Assembly: GCA_000238975.1 (NCBI GenBank)
Contig: CP002295.1
Span: 1,054,001 to 1,118,000, forward strand
DNA from: Serratia symbiotica str. 'Cinara cedri'
GTDB lineage: Bacteria > Pseudomonadota > Gammaproteobacteria > Enterobacterales > Enterobacteriaceae
Direction: 5' to 3'
Length of the DNA stretch: 64,000 bases
Of the stretch, positions 23,147 to 34,750 are shown in pieces. The translations under genes and the position numbers were made by a program. The notes beneath the pieces are model-generated. The model did no database searches and was not told where the DNA came from. It saw only the letters and a list, made by a program, of their open reading frames with translations. Position 1 is the first letter of the stretch; each line of letters starts with the position of its first letter.

Positions 23147-23400
23147 TACATAATTAGTTTATGTAATTCTTACTTAAGATCTATTTAATTACAGTTTTAT
23201 TTATAAGAATTAAGTTATTTAACTTGGGGTTATCTCAGTTTGAGAACTGATGTATTTGCTATATATTTATTTTAATTTAACGATCAATATTAAATTACTT
23301 AATAAGTATTTAAATTTATCAAGTTAAATTTTGTATATTTATTATATAAATCTTAATTTTAGTTTAAAATAAATTATTTATTATAAATTTATATCTTAAG

Positions 23401-25222
23401 TATGCATAATACTCTTTTCATACTTATTTACTAGCAAATAAAATAAGTAATTATAATTAAATAAATAGTTTGCATGTTTTAGCATATTTCATGTATTATG
23501 ATCTATACTGGATAGAGAGAGCTTTATCTAAGTTATATGACACATATAAGTAATGCACTAATTATAACTGACTAATTATTCTGTATTTTATTATATCTTA
23601 AAGTATAAAATAATACTTGCAGTTTATAAAATAAATTAGTGTAGTAGCATGTAATTCATGAATTACGAACTATTATCGCACCAGCACTATTAAAATAATT
23701 TTCTATTGTATCACTCAAATATTCTATCTACTTTCCTGGAAAATAGTCGCACCTTACATGAATCAATATATAATATATTATTCTTATATACCTGCTTGAG
23801 ATTTGCCAAGTACATTGTACTATATACATCAATATCTAAATGTAGAAATTGATATTTTTAATTATTACTATAAATATTTATCTTATATATATTATAGATA
23901 AATATAATATAATTACCACTAATAATATCGTAATATCAAAGATATTCGTTAGTACTTTAAATAACGACTAATAAAATGAATTTATAGCTATATATAGCTT
24001 TTGTAACAAGCATATATAGATATTTAATTTTATTTGGTAGTCAGATTATTTAGTTATCACTTATATTAGTGTTATTAGTTTTTGTTAGTCCTAATAAAAA
24101 TATTTTTATTAATCTTATTCGCTCATGATGCTTCATCAAAACATCTATCATTTTAGAAGATCAAGACTTCATTAGAAACTTATAGTATAACACTAAATAA
24201 TTTTATCTTTTTCCTATTCTCATTATGATATAGGTTAGCTATATAAGAATATGCGTATAGCGCTTTATATCTGTCTTACTATTAAGTCTAAGTATCAGTA
24301 ATATCTAATACTAATATAAAATATGATAGGAAGTATATTATTTTAAGGTAAAATATATGGCACTATAAAAGTTAACTATTAAAAATTAATGTTATTTTAA
24401 TAATTAATTGCCAATACTAATAGGGGTAACTTAATTAAGATCATATCTTACTCAAGATAACCAACATTATTTGTAACTAATATCATCCTTGGCGCTTTAT
24501 TATTTTGTTATGGTACTGTTGTTATTATACTATAGTTATAGTTATAGTTATGACTATACTGTTTATACAGATTTTTATTTTTCAGTAACTGTATTTGAAT
24601 CTTGTCTATTCTGAGATAAATTATTAGCTCCTGAACTTTACGGTGATTAGGGGTATGATCTATTGATTATTCATAAATTAATAATGAAGAAGATTAGGTA
24701 TCATGGTATGAGATAAAATAAATATAAATAATATATCTATAATCATTATCAATAGTAATAAGAGCATATTGTCTTATGTTATAAACCATAGACGAAGCAC
24801 TGTAAAAAAATAAATGTATATAGTATAGCCTTAATTAATATATGCGACTCATGAGCATGAACCTATACTTGAGTATAAGGTATAAGGTATAAGGTATTAT
24901 TCTTTAGGTAACAATACATAATATACATTATATACATCATTAAAGTATAGTAAAATTAGTTGTATAAATTATAGTACTATATTGTATTAAATTAGCTAAT
25001 AACTCTTAATAGTAAGTTAAACTTACTAAGCAGTAATTGTAGAAAAGTTCATGTTATTATAATTATTTTGTACATTATTCATCATAGGGCAATAATACAT
25101 GATTCGTAATATTAATAGAAAATTATAGTCTAAATTTATATGAGATTTAATAGCGTAATTGATATTTAAATATCAGTATTTATATATTTTATCAAAACTG
25201 TAATTATTTTATAGATGTTAAG
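23401..25222. repeat. Right arm of the large inverted repeat around tRNA-Asn
   Basis: Reverse complement of the left arm. The core 23401-24731 is almost identical to 21261-22586, including the segment around 23490-23840 where only about four mismatches appear in 370 bases. The outer 24732-25222 is diverged but alignable (for example, the last 20-40 bases of each arm contain AACATCTATAAAATAATTA in mirrored form). Small length changes occur at short repeats, such as an extra 6-base TATAGT unit at 24531-24552. The arm ends about 200 bases from the 3' end of apbE. No gene was recognised inside. Confidence 0.93.
24874..24897. repeat. Heptanucleotide array TATAAGG x3.4
   Basis: Three full copies plus a partial one, in the diverged outer part of the right inverted-repeat arm. 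Confidence 0.9.
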
Positions 25223-25436
25223 TGCTAAATTGTGTAGTAAGAAGTACATTTAAGTTTATAAAACATTTACTTTGTGGGTAATTTATGTATCTATTATTTT
25301 TACTTGGGCCGACATTTACCCCATCAATAACAAACAAAACAAAATATATCAAATAGATCACCTTAGATGATTCACCGTTATAGTATAAGATAATTATAAA
25401 GACCACTACAGCTATATTTATGCCGGTTATTTTATT

Positions 25437-26468
25437 TCAATGAACTAGAAATGCCTTAAACTGGGGTGTCATAATAGTACTAAAATGATTATTGGTTTTA
25501 CTGACTAAATATACTGCTAATTCTTTTTCTTGAGCTAACTGTAACGCTTTTTTCGTATCTAGTACCATCAGTCCAGTATCCCATCCATCAGCTTCCAAAG
25601 CAGTTGGGGCAATCACTGTAGCTGATACTAATTCATGACTAATAGGAATACCAGTATTCGGATCTATAATATGCGAATAACACTTACCATTCTGCTCAAA
25701 ATAGTTGCGATAACTACCAGCAGTGCTAATACTATAGCCTTGTAAATCTACAAGCGCTTGTACAGTATTCTCATAATCCGTTGGTTTCTGAATAGCTACC
25801 CGCCAAGGCTTGCCCTGACCATTAACACCATTTGTAGATACCGCACCCCCCACTGAGACTAGATAATTTGTGATACCATTACGCATCATTAATCGAGATA
25901 ACTCATCCACACCATAACCTTCCCCTAACGTTGAGAGATCTACATACATTTCAGCTAAATCTTTCTGCAGCCATTCACCTTTACTATTACTTAATAAGTG
26001 AAGATGATGTAACCCAACTTTCTTCTTCGCCTCTACTATTTGCTGCTGATTTGGCACTTTGACCGGATGCTTATCCGGGCCAAATCCCCATAAGTTTACC
26101 AAGGGACCGATAGTAATATCCATTGCACCGCCAGTATCATGACTAATCTGCTGAGCCATTAGTATAATATTCGCCATGCCATACGGAATTATTTGTGGAT
26201 TAATGTTACGAGAGTGATTAAAACTAGATAAGACAGAATAAGGACGATAAGTAGAAATCTCATCATTAACCCGTTCAAGTACTGCATCGCTCTGTTGCTG
26301 TAATTGATCTTTACTAATAGCGATATCACCACTTACTTTTACACTGTAAAAAGTACCCATAGTTTTTCCGTTAATATTAATCTGTAAATGAGACCGCGGT
26401 TTATCACAGGCTATCAGTAAGCTAATTATTATACTCAGTAGCAATCTTTTGACAAAAGAGTTCATCAT
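25437..26468 (-). CDS. apbE: FAD:protein FMN transferase lipoprotein (ApbE)
   Basis: Transfers FMN from FAD onto a threonine of target membrane proteins such as subunits of Rnf or Nqr complexes, in the periplasm. It has 343 residues (E. coli 351). The N terminus is a lipoprotein signal peptide with lipobox LLIAC, and the lipidated Cys is residue 21. Family motifs include GKTMGTFYSVK, a TIGPLVNLWGFGP segment, STLGEGYGVDELSR, the SVGGAVSTNG strand and the metal-binding region from SHIIDPNTGIP to LEADGWDTGLMVL. An AAAGGA ribosome-binding site precedes the ATG. It stands alone: upstream is noncoding, and downstream lies the inverted repeat. No target (rnfG, rnfD, nqrC) is in this window. Confidence 0.95.
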   Translation of the reverse strand: MMNSFVKRLLLSIIISLLIACDKPRSHLQININGKTMGTFYSVKVSGDIAISKDQLQQQSDAVLERVNDEISTYRPYSVLSSFNHSRNINPQIIPYGMANIILMAQQISHDTGGAMDITIGPLVNLWGFGPDKHPVKVPNQQQIVEAKKKVGLHHLHLLSNSKGEWLQKDLAEMYVDLSTLGEGYGVDELSRLMMRNGITNYLVSVGGAVSTNGVNGQGKPWRVAIQKPTDYENTVQALVDLQGYSISTAGSYRNYFEQNGKCYSHIIDPNTGIPISHELVSATVIAPTALEADGWDTGLMVLDTKKALQLAQEKELAVYLVSKTNNHFSTIMTPQFKAFLVH

Positions 26469-28181
26469 AAATATCCTTTGATAATATCAAGATGAAAAAA
26501 ATAAAATAATGAGAAATAAATAGTATGTCTACTATGGCATTAAATAAAAGATAATATCGTTTTAAAAACAAGGTAATAAATAATAAATAACTCATATTAA
26601 TAGATATGTATATCGCTATCAATATCTTGATGCCTGAGGTATAAACGAACAATAATTATATATTTGTGCTCTGACCCTAGAATATAGGCAATTTTAAGAA
26701 CAAAATCCAACTAATTATAGAGATCTTTTTGCCTTAAAATTGGTGATGTTTCAATTTCATAAAAATAGTACCTCTTGTACATAAATATAACATATCAGTG
26801 TACTAAGAATTAATTAAACAAACTAATATACCTATATACGTCAATACACTGTATATTACATTGGAAGAATAGTAGTAGACGTCATTAATTACGCTTTATG
26901 CAAATTATATTATAGTAATATATTAATATGATTCAAAAAATTAAATGTATCAATTAAAAATAGCACTGAATACACGACATGATAACTGTTTAGCCATGTA
27001 GCAATACTAGTTAAAAATAAATTCTTCACTAAGATTAAAGAAAGTAATAATGCTCATAAAAGATGCTCATAAAAATAAGCTTCCTATACAAACAATATAA
27101 TAAGATTAATCATCTTATAATAAAACTATCTCGAACATAGTATATGCCTTATTAATTATTCTTATTAATTGATACTTAATAAAAATTATGGCTAACTGGT
27201 ACAATCCAAAATATTATAAAAATTTTTATACGTACCTATAGCGTACAATACTTTATAACATCTACTTCGCCGCAAAAGTTATATTATTATTACACATAAA
27301 ATTAATAATTTGCTATATTACTATTAGGTGACAATACTTATTAGATATTGCTCATAAGAAACAATTTTTATATTTAAATATTGCGATAGACATTGAATAT
27401 ATTAAATAATAATTCTATTTCTTTATTGAACGCAATATTAATTAATAAATTAAATAATAACTTTACTAATATTAAATACTATATTAATTAGTAACAATAT
27501 TTTTACTATATTAAATGATATAATAATATACATTATTTTGATATATGATTAATTAACTACTGTTTATATATTTTTATCTTAATAATTAAATTAACAAAAA
27601 ATTAAATAATATTAATAAGATACATACATACATTGAATAATAAGCGCTTTAGTGCAAAATCACATTAACAATTTATAATGATATATTTTATTATTTTTTA
27701 GTGCTACTAAAATTTTTATAAATTATTTATATTTTTTATGTATTATTATATTTTATTTAAATATAATTTATTATTAATTTAATCTTTAGCAATAAATATT
27801 TATACATCTATAATTTATAAGAAAGTACTCTAACACTACATAATAAATACAAATCCCCTTATTTTTTAAGATCATTTATAATATAAATATATGATAATTT
27901 TACATTATTTAATTTTCAAATTATTACTATTATACACTATATTTACGTATACAAATTAAATTTACTTATTTAGATACCTAAGTATTACTACTTTTAATTA
28001 TAACAAATCAATAATATTCAATAAATAAAAACATATTACCTATAGCGCAAATTTAGTAGAATTACTTCTAAACACTAGAATCTACATTCTAGCTACAACA
28101 CCAACCTTAAGTACTTCACATAAACATAATTCAATGGCACACTGCTTCATATATAAATTATGGTAAATTGTGGAGAATATG
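26469..28181. other. 1.7-kb AT-rich region between apbE and pdxB
   Basis: Divergent intergenic region that must hold promoters for apbE and pdxB; none stands out. Short open frames, such as the one overlapping the apbE start, show no family motif. Nothing else recognised. Confidence 0.5.
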
Positions 28182-29303
28182 GTGAAGATTCTAATTGATG
28201 AAAATATACCCTATGCAATGGAACTATTTAGTAAACTAGGCGCTGTAAAGACAATGCCAGGACGCCATATTTCTCGCACAGCACTCACAGAAGCTAAAGC
28301 ACTAATTGTACGTTCAGTTACTAAGGTAAATGCATTATTGCTAACTGGTAGCCATATTAGTTTTGTAGCTACCGCCTCCGCTGGCACCGATCATATTGAT
28401 CAAGACTTGCTACAGCAGCAAGGTATTAGTTTCTCATCCGCCCCAGGCTGCAATGCTACAGCGGTAGTTGAATATATATTTTCCGCTTTACTTGTGCTTG
28501 CTGAACGTAATAGTTTTCAGCTTCGTGATAAAATTATCGGCATTATTGGCGTCGGTAACATTGGCTCACTTTTAAATGCACGACTCAAGGCATGGGGCAA
28601 CCAGACATTATTATGTGATCCGCCGCGAGCAATAAATGGTAGCATAGGAGAATTTTGGCCGTTAGAGAAACTAGTCGCGGAAGCTGATATATTAACATTT
28701 CATACACCACTATATAAATCTGGTCCTTATACCTCATGGCACTTAGTCGATGAAAATGTAATAGCAGCATTACCAGATAACCGTATCCTAATTAATGCTT
28801 GTCGGGGAGCCGTAGTTGACAACACAGCATTACTAAAAGCATTGAATAAGGGTAAAAAACTAAAAACGGTACTAGATGTCTGGGAGCCAGAGCCAAATAT
28901 TTCCCTGCCGCTACTAGCACAAGTAGATATAGGCACTCCGCATATTGCTGGCTTTACTTTAGAGGGTAAAGCTCATGGCACTAAGCAAGTATTTGAGGCC
29001 TACAGTCGTTACCTTAATAAACCACAACATGTTATATTATCCTCTATGTTACCAATAGCAAAATTCAGTCCTATCCAACTTCATGGATCTTTAGATCAAA
29101 GTACATTAAAAAAATTAATTCACTTGGTGTATGATATACGTCGTGACGATATAATGCTACGCCATTCATCTAGCGTGATAGGTGGATTTGATTACCTTCG
29201 CAAACACTATTTAGAGCGACGAGAATGGTCTTCGCTAGTCATTAAATGCCAGGCAAGTACTAGCGCAGAGCTACTATACAAACTAGGTTTTAATGTCATC
29301 TAA
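28182..29303 (+). CDS. pdxB: Erythronate-4-phosphate dehydrogenase (vitamin B6 synthesis)
   Basis: NAD-dependent D-2-hydroxyacid dehydrogenase for the second step of the DXP-dependent pyridoxal phosphate pathway. From the GTG at 28182 it has 373 residues (E. coli 378). The GTG start gives the family N terminus (M)KILIDEN and has GGAG six bases upstream. An in-frame ATG at 28179 and GTG at 28170 are alternatives. The Rossmann motif [12 protein letters not shown] and the catalytic Arg ([10 protein letters not shown]), Glu (DVWEPEP) and His (IGTPHIAG) are present. The C-terminal PdxB dimerisation domain ends with [10 protein letters not shown] and LGFN. It is first in the pdxB-purF series, but the usual next gene, usg, is not recognisable. 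Confidence 0.96.
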   Translation: MKILIDENIPYAMELFSKLGAVKTMPGRHISRTALTEAKALIVRSVTKVNALLLTGSHISFVATASAGTDHIDQDLLQQQGISFSSAPGCNATAVVEYIFSALLVLAERNSFQLRDKIIGIIGVGNIGSLLNARLKAWGNQTLLCDPPRAINGSIGEFWPLEKLVAEADILTFHTPLYKSGPYTSWHLVDENVIAALPDNRILINACRGAVVDNTALLKALNKGKKLKTVLDVWEPEPNISLPLLAQVDIGTPHIAGFTLEGKAHGTKQVFEAYSRYLNKPQHVILSSMLPIAKFSPIQLHGSLDQSTLKKLIHLVYDIRRDDIMLRHSSSVIGGFDYLRKHYLERREWSSLVIKCQASTSAELLYKLGFNVI

Positions 29304-30682
29304 ATAGTACATAAAGTCACATTATGTTATAATAATAACAACTATAGTACAATGTACCTAATTTCTTACTATCAAGCTATGCTGATAATATTTAAAGAAA
29401 GGAGCAACAATAAAGATCTTATATTTCTCCATAAAATAAACAACCTAACATATGTCACTTTACTTACTAGCCTTAATGTTTGCTAATCAAAACCGCTACT
29501 AAGTCAAATTATTTAGCTGCAATACTCTTATTAGCTTCATTATCAGCTTTAAATGTATTTAATATTATTGTATATAATAAAAATTATATACATTTTCTTA
29601 ATAAGCTATAAATTAGTAATCTTTGGTAATCAAAGAGATAGTGAATACTTAAAATATAGTAAACTATTAGCAATTCTTTAATTTATTGTGCAATAACATA
29701 GAGATATCAGTGTATATTTTATGACAACTAAAAATATTATAATAAATAAAATCACTAAGAATTATCATAGGATATAGTAAAACAATTATAAATCATGGCC
29801 TAATATATTTATCTTTAAATAAATATCAATAAAAAATATAATATCTTATAATTAGAGAATATCTCTCTACTTAATATTTATAGGGCCACAAGTTTAGTTG
29901 AGCTAAACTATTTTAAGAGCACTAATTTCTGTTATATTGACTACACGGCAATCAAGTTAATGATTAGTAAAGATGATATAATTACATATTTAACTGTCAA
30001 CCCAGACTCATATAGAACTTATAAAATATAATTATTTGAAAACACAACAAATACTTTCAAATAGCTGCACCTATAATCACTAGACGTAAGAGGCAATTAA
30101 TTATCACTAGTTATCATACCACCAATCGAATAACTAAATATTTCACTCCTATATATCATATCATTAATGTCTACATTAGCATACAAAATTAATTGTGCAC
30201 AATAATCTAACTAGTTACAGCATGCTATGCATTAATTATATTTAAATAAAATTAATTATTTTTGCTAAAAAAATCAGCATTTTATCTATTGACGTTACAC
30301 CCTAATACGTGAGGAACCATATAATAACCATTAATTATTAATTAAATATACTAAGCATATTAAGCTCATAGGTGAGCTGAGGTAAGTAAACTATTTTTAT
30401 TACTAATATTTTACAATCATGGTATATGTTATGCACTTATAAAGCTTGCATATAATTATTATAAATAATAAGCAATAGTTAGAGACTAATCAAAAGCATT
30501 TAACTAGACGAAAAACTATTATTTAATACAAAACATTAAAGATTATAGTAGAAATACATTCAATATTGGTAATATATATAATAATTAAGCCATTGTAATT
30601 TTAGTTAGTCGCAGAAATATATATTTCAGCAGGAAGTCAATGACTCAATAATTAAATATCTGATCTAGGAGCAAGTATACTG
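29304..30682. other. pdxB-truA spacer where usg is expected
   Basis: In E. coli usg (an aspartate-semialdehyde dehydrogenase-like gene) lies between pdxB and truA. The 1.4 kb here has about the room for it, but I found no alignable remnant in any frame. Around 29870-30180 the sequence is slightly less AT-rich, without recognisable coding content. Confidence 0.45.
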
Positions 30683-31495
30683 ATGACTCAAGTTAATTTA
30701 CTAGATAAGGCAATACAAAATATTGCACTAGGCATCGAGTATGATGGTAGTCGTTATTATGGCTGGCAACAACAACAAAAAGTAATTAGTGTGCAGGGCT
30801 GCTTGGAACAAGCATTAAGTAGTATAGCAAATGCACCGATCAGTGTGTTCTGCGCAGGACGAACTGATGCTGGAGTGCATGCTACTGGACAAGTAGTACA
30901 TTTTCATACTAGTGCACAACGCAAGGAAGAAGCTTGGGCTATGGGAGTGAACACAAATCTACCACCAGATATTGCTGTGCAATGGGTAAAAACTGTAGCT
31001 AACGATTTCCATGCACGTTTTAGCGCTACAGCCCGACGTTATCGCTATATAATTTATAATCACCATTACCGACCAGCAATATTACGGCAAAGAGTAACTT
31101 ATTTCCATGATCCATTAGATGCTGCTCAAATGCATCACGCTGCACAATCATTACTAGGTGAAAATGATTTCACTTCATTTCGTGCAGCGAAATGCCAATC
31201 ACGTACTCCGTGGCGAAATATAAAACATATTAATGTCACACGCCGGGATAAATATATAGTGATTGATATTAAAGCTAATTCGTTCATGCATCACATGGTC
31301 CGCAATATTGTTGGTAGTCTGATAGAAATTGGTCGTGGTAAGCGTAATAAGAAATGGATAGCTGAGCTTTTAATATTAAAAGATCGTAATTTAGCAGCAT
31401 CAACCGCGCGAACTGAGGGTTTATATTTAGTGTCCGTTGATTACCCTGATCATTTTGCGCTCCCAAGCCCCACGCTAGGGCCATTATTTTTATAG
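30683..31495 (+). CDS. truA: tRNA pseudouridine(38-40) synthase TruA
   Basis: Modifies uridines 38, 39 and 40 in the anticodon arm of many tRNAs. It has 270 residues, the E. coli size. Motifs include [15 protein letters not shown] near the N terminus, the catalytic Asp62 in [26 protein letters not shown], and [16 protein letters not shown] near residue 205. It ends with [11 protein letters not shown] and LGPLFL. The ATG at 30683 has an AGGAG ribosome-binding site about 12 bases upstream. Its first 15 residues are not conserved in the family, so the exact start is slightly uncertain. It lies between pdxB and the dedA pseudogene, as in E. coli. Confidence 0.97.
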   Translation: MTQVNLLDKAIQNIALGIEYDGSRYYGWQQQQKVISVQGCLEQALSSIANAPISVFCAGRTDAGVHATGQVVHFHTSAQRKEEAWAMGVNTNLPPDIAVQWVKTVANDFHARFSATARRYRYIIYNHHYRPAILRQRVTYFHDPLDAAQMHHAAQSLLGENDFTSFRAAKCQSRTPWRNIKHINVTRRDKYIVIDIKANSFMHHMVRNIVGSLIEIGRGKRNKKWIAELLILKDRNLAASTARTEGLYLVSVDYPDHFALPSPTLGPLFL

Positions 31496-31877
31496 AATTA
31501 CTAGTGTATCACAATGCTATACTCTGCGCTGATTCTTTAAGATAATATACAGCATTAAGTATATAATTTATGCAGATTATTACATTTATTTTTTATTTTT
31601 ATAATACATACTTGCATAAATTATGTTACATAATAACATATAAGTTTATAAGATTCTATGTTATTAAACTAATTAGTAGTCATTTTTATATTATCTGAGT
31701 ACTAACCGTTATTAGAAACTACCTACTAGATAGCGAGAGTAATCAAGTATGCTAGATACATAATATTGAGGAACATATCTTAATAAAAGTAAGAGCAGAA
31801 GTGCAATTATTAATAATACAATTAATAACATCATCAGTTTATAACAAGTATAGATAAAAACTATAATTACACTAGTA
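31496..31877. other. truA-dedA remnant spacer
   Basis: AT-rich, no gene or clear hairpin terminator seen. Confidence 0.45.
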
Positions 31878-32320
31878 ATGAAAAACTTTCTAGAATTATT
31901 CTTTAAATTAAACTCATTGAACTCATTAAGTATATATTATAAAAAATAATTCTTATTACTAACAATAGCAAATGATTTTGCAATATTATTAGCTAATATA
32001 GATAATACTCATTAATATCACGTTATCATCTAAGCTATCATCGGCGCTATAATCATAGGCATTGTGATGTAAAAATAATAATCCAAAGATACGTATATTT
32101 CTTAAAATTTATTAATTAATTATTTATAATATTTATTATTACATACAAATATCTAAAATAGATTAGATAACTAGAATAACTTATTCTATTATATTCTTGT
32201 TTACTTATACTAGCTATTTTTTAAGTATTATGCATAGTACATTCACACCTAAAACTATTAATCATGCTATTATTATTTCAATGCTAAACTGGCTAATATT
32301 CAGATATCAAAATTACCTAG
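31878..32320 (+). pseudogene. dedA: Decayed dedA (DedA/SNARE-associated membrane protein) pseudogene
   Basis: dedA is expected between truA and accD, and pieces of it can be read in order. A start at 31878 gives MKNFLELFFKLN (E. coli MDLIYFLIDFIL). Near 31970-32010 the translation gives FAILLANIDNT (FVAGALASLETN). Near 32085-32120 it gives NNPKIRIFLKIY (SNPNSKIFRRSY). At about 32198-32316 it gives LFTYTSYFLSIMH followed by AIIISMLNWLIFRYQN (LLFTYAGYFFGTIP and IIEIIRHK in E. coli). Stops, frameshifts and internal deletions are plain, and the length (about 440 bases against about 660) shows loss. DedA proteins are membrane proteins of a family now linked to lipid flipping and proton-motive force. 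The C-terminal match is the strongest piece of evidence. Confidence 0.75.
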
Positions 32321-32490
32321 ACAATAAAAGTAAAATCCTCGCCTATCTTTTTGGCTCTATCAGTTTTTATCTATAGTATTAGATTAATATGGTGTAATAA
32401 AAGAAACTTATTGCATGTAAGTGACTCTGATGCTTTGTAGTCACGAACGGAGGACTGGCTCTAGCCAGATTTAAAGTAGAAAGGTTATCA

Positions 32491-33399
32491 ATGAGCTGGA
32501 TTGAACGAATTCTTTATAAAAGTAAAGTTACACAAACTCGTAAGGCAAGCATTCCTAAGGGGGTGTGGACCAAATGCAGTGGCTGCAGTGCAGTTCTATA
32601 TCGCGCGGAACTGAAGCGTAATTTAGAAGTATGCCCTAAATGCGATCATCATATGCGTATGACATCGCGTATGCGCCTACATAGTCTACTTGATAAAAGC
32701 AGTGAGGTGGAATTAGGTAGCGATCTTGAGCCTCAAGATATTCTGAAATTTAAAGACTCTAAAAAATATAAAGATCGTTTAATTGCGGCGCAGAAGGCAA
32801 CGGGCGAAAAAGATGCTTTAGTGGTGATGAAAGGCACATTATACGGCATGCAAGTTGTAGCTGCAGCTTTCGAATTCGCCTTCATAGGTGGCTCTATGTC
32901 ATATGTAGTTGGTGCACGTTTTGTTCGTGCTACAGAGCAAGCGTTAGAGGATCGATGCCCGCTAATATGCTTCTCTGCTAGTGGGGGGGCGCGTATGCAA
33001 GAAGCACTCATCTCACTAATGCAAATGGCTAAAACTAGTGCTGCATTGGCTAAAATGCAGGAACGCGGTCTACCTTATATATCAGTACTAACTGACCCAA
33101 CAATGGGCGGGGTCTCTGCTAGTCTAGCAATGCTCGGCGATATTAATATTGCTGAGCCAAAAGCACTAATTGGCTTTGCTGGCCCACGCATTATTGAACA
33201 AACAGTACGTGAAAAACTACCATCTGGTTTTCAACGTAGTGAATTTTTGATCGAAAAAGGTGCAATTGACATGATTGTTAGAAGAACAGAAATGCGACGA
33301 ACCATAGCTAGTATTATCTCTAAGCTAACCAATCAACCACAACCACATTTTGATAAAAAAACGACAACTAATACACAAAGCAATCAAGATAATACTTAA
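32491..33399 (+). CDS. accD: Acetyl-CoA carboxylase carboxyltransferase subunit beta
   Basis: With AccA it forms the carboxyltransferase that makes malonyl-CoA, the first committed step of fatty acid synthesis. It has 302 residues (E. coli 304). The N-terminal zinc ribbon has cysteines at 29, 32, 48 and 51. The crotonase-fold core contains [27 protein letters not shown] and the [14 protein letters not shown] loop, with [10 protein letters not shown] near the C terminus. An AAAGG ribosome-binding site sits nine bases before the ATG. It is followed after 79 bases by folC, the conserved enterobacterial neighbour. Intact. Confidence 0.98.
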   Translation: MSWIERILYKSKVTQTRKASIPKGVWTKCSGCSAVLYRAELKRNLEVCPKCDHHMRMTSRMRLHSLLDKSSEVELGSDLEPQDILKFKDSKKYKDRLIAAQKATGEKDALVVMKGTLYGMQVVAAAFEFAFIGGSMSYVVGARFVRATEQALEDRCPLICFSASGGARMQEALISLMQMAKTSAALAKMQERGLPYISVLTDPTMGGVSASLAMLGDINIAEPKALIGFAGPRIIEQTVREKLPSGFQRSEFLIEKGAIDMIVRRTEMRRTIASIISKLTNQPQPHFDKKTTTNTQSNQDNT

Positions 33400-33478
33400 C
33401 ATATAAGCAAGCAAGAGCGCACATGTAACTTAATGCCACAAGGCATAAAAAATTAATCAACCGGGTCTAGATATAACT

Positions 33479-34750
33479 ATGGCACAACACAACTCTATTC
33501 CTCAGACCACATCATCATTAAGCGAATGGTTGCACTATCTAGAAAATATGCATAGCCAGTCAATGAAACTCGGCCTAGAACGCATGAGATGCGTTGCATA
33601 CCGTCTTAAATTATTACATCCTGCGGCAACGGTATTCACCGTTGCCGGTACCAATGGTAAAGGTACTACTTGCTGTATGTTAGAAGCTATTTTATTAGCT
33701 GCTGGTCTACGTGTTGGTGTTTATAGCTCGCCACATCTATTACGCTATACAGAACGGGTACGTATTCAAGGCAAAGAGCCAAAAGATATCGAATTCATCC
33801 ACTCCTTTGATACGATTGAAAATAACCGCGGCAAAACCTTGCTAACATATTTCGAATTTAGCACTCTATCTGCGTTACAGCTATTTAAGCAAGCACAGTT
33901 GGATGTAGTGATTCTTGAAGTCGGTTTAGGTGGCCGCTTAGATGCCACTAATGTTATTACACCAAGCATAGCAATAATTACGAATATTGCTTTAGACCAT
34001 ACCTATTGGTTGGGTAATGATCGTGAAAGTATTGGCAAAGAAAAAGCAGGTATTTTTCGTAGTAATAAGCTAGCAGTTGTGGGTGAAATGTATATACCAA
34101 TAAGTATACAGTTAATCGCTGAAAAACTAAAGACCTCACTTCACTGCTTAGGAACATCTTGGAATTACAGTGAACTAGGAGAACATTGGCAATGGCAAAA
34201 TAATGAAATGGTGTTAGCAAATTTACCAATACCAAATATACCTCTAGTAAATGCAGCTACTGCACTAGCAGCACTAATCTATTCCTCAATTGACGTCCCC
34301 CATAAAGCTATAGAGCGTGGGTTACAAACAGCGATGCTTCCTGGACGCTTTCAGGTAGTGTGCCAAGAACCTAGACTAATACTTGATGTAGCACATAACC
34401 CACATGCAGCTAATTATTTAGCTACATGTTTAGCAAAGCTGCCACGAAATGGTGGAAAAGTACGTGCCGTAGTAGCCATGCTGTCTGATAAAAATATCTC
34501 TGATACACTAACGGCTCTAGAAAAGCAAGTAGATGAATGGTATTGCGCAACTATTCATGAACCGCGCGGTGCTCAATCTGAGTTATTAGCCCAGCATTTA
34601 ACTCAACCGCGCCAGTTTGTTAATATAAAAGACGCATGGTGTCAAGCTATGTGGGACGCTAATAAGCAAGATATTATTATTGTCTATGGCTCGTTCTATG
34701 CTGTAGCACATGTGATGATAGCATTAAAAGAGAATGAGGTAAATAAATGA
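33479..34750 (+). CDS. folC: Bifunctional dihydrofolate/folylpolyglutamate synthase
   Basis: Adds glutamate to dihydropteroate (making dihydrofolate) and then further glutamates to folates; ATP-dependent, Mur-ligase-like. It has 423 residues (E. coli 422). The P-loop TVAGTNGKGTTCCMLE is near residues 55-70, and YSSPHLLRYTERVRI, EVGLGGRLDATNVI and ITNIALDHTYWLG follow. The C-terminal domain contains LILDVAHNPHAA. No strong ribosome-binding site is seen before the ATG at 33479, so coupling to accD is possible. Its stop codon overlaps the dedD ATG in an ATGA, as is common in this operon. Intact, in contrast to its neighbour dedD. Confidence 0.96.
   Translation: MAQHNSIPQTTSSLSEWLHYLENMHSQSMKLGLERMRCVAYRLKLLHPAATVFTVAGTNGKGTTCCMLEAILLAAGLRVGVYSSPHLLRYTERVRIQGKEPKDIEFIHSFDTIENNRGKTLLTYFEFSTLSALQLFKQAQLDVVILEVGLGGRLDATNVITPSIAIITNIALDHTYWLGNDRESIGKEKAGIFRSNKLAVVGEMYIPISIQLIAEKLKTSLHCLGTSWNYSELGEHWQWQNNEMVLANLPIPNIPLVNAATALAALIYSSIDVPHKAIERGLQTAMLPGRFQVVCQEPRLILDVAHNPHAANYLATCLAKLPRNGGKVRAVVAMLSDKNISDTLTALEKQVDEWYCATIHEPRGAQSELLAQHLTQPRQFVNIKDAWCQAMWDANKQDIIIVYGSFYAVAHVMIALKENEVNK

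Noticed and set aside
20765..25222. Inverted repeat as a composite transposon or IS pair
   Set aside because: No transposase frame, target-site duplication or terminal motif was seen in either arm or the loop; the loop holds a normal tRNA.
25218..25406. Minus-strand 62-codon frame next to apbE
   Set aside because: It borders the decayed end of the inverted repeat and shows no family resemblance; probably chance.
29304..30682. usg pseudogene
   Set aside because: Expected by synteny, but no ordered match to Usg could be read in any frame.
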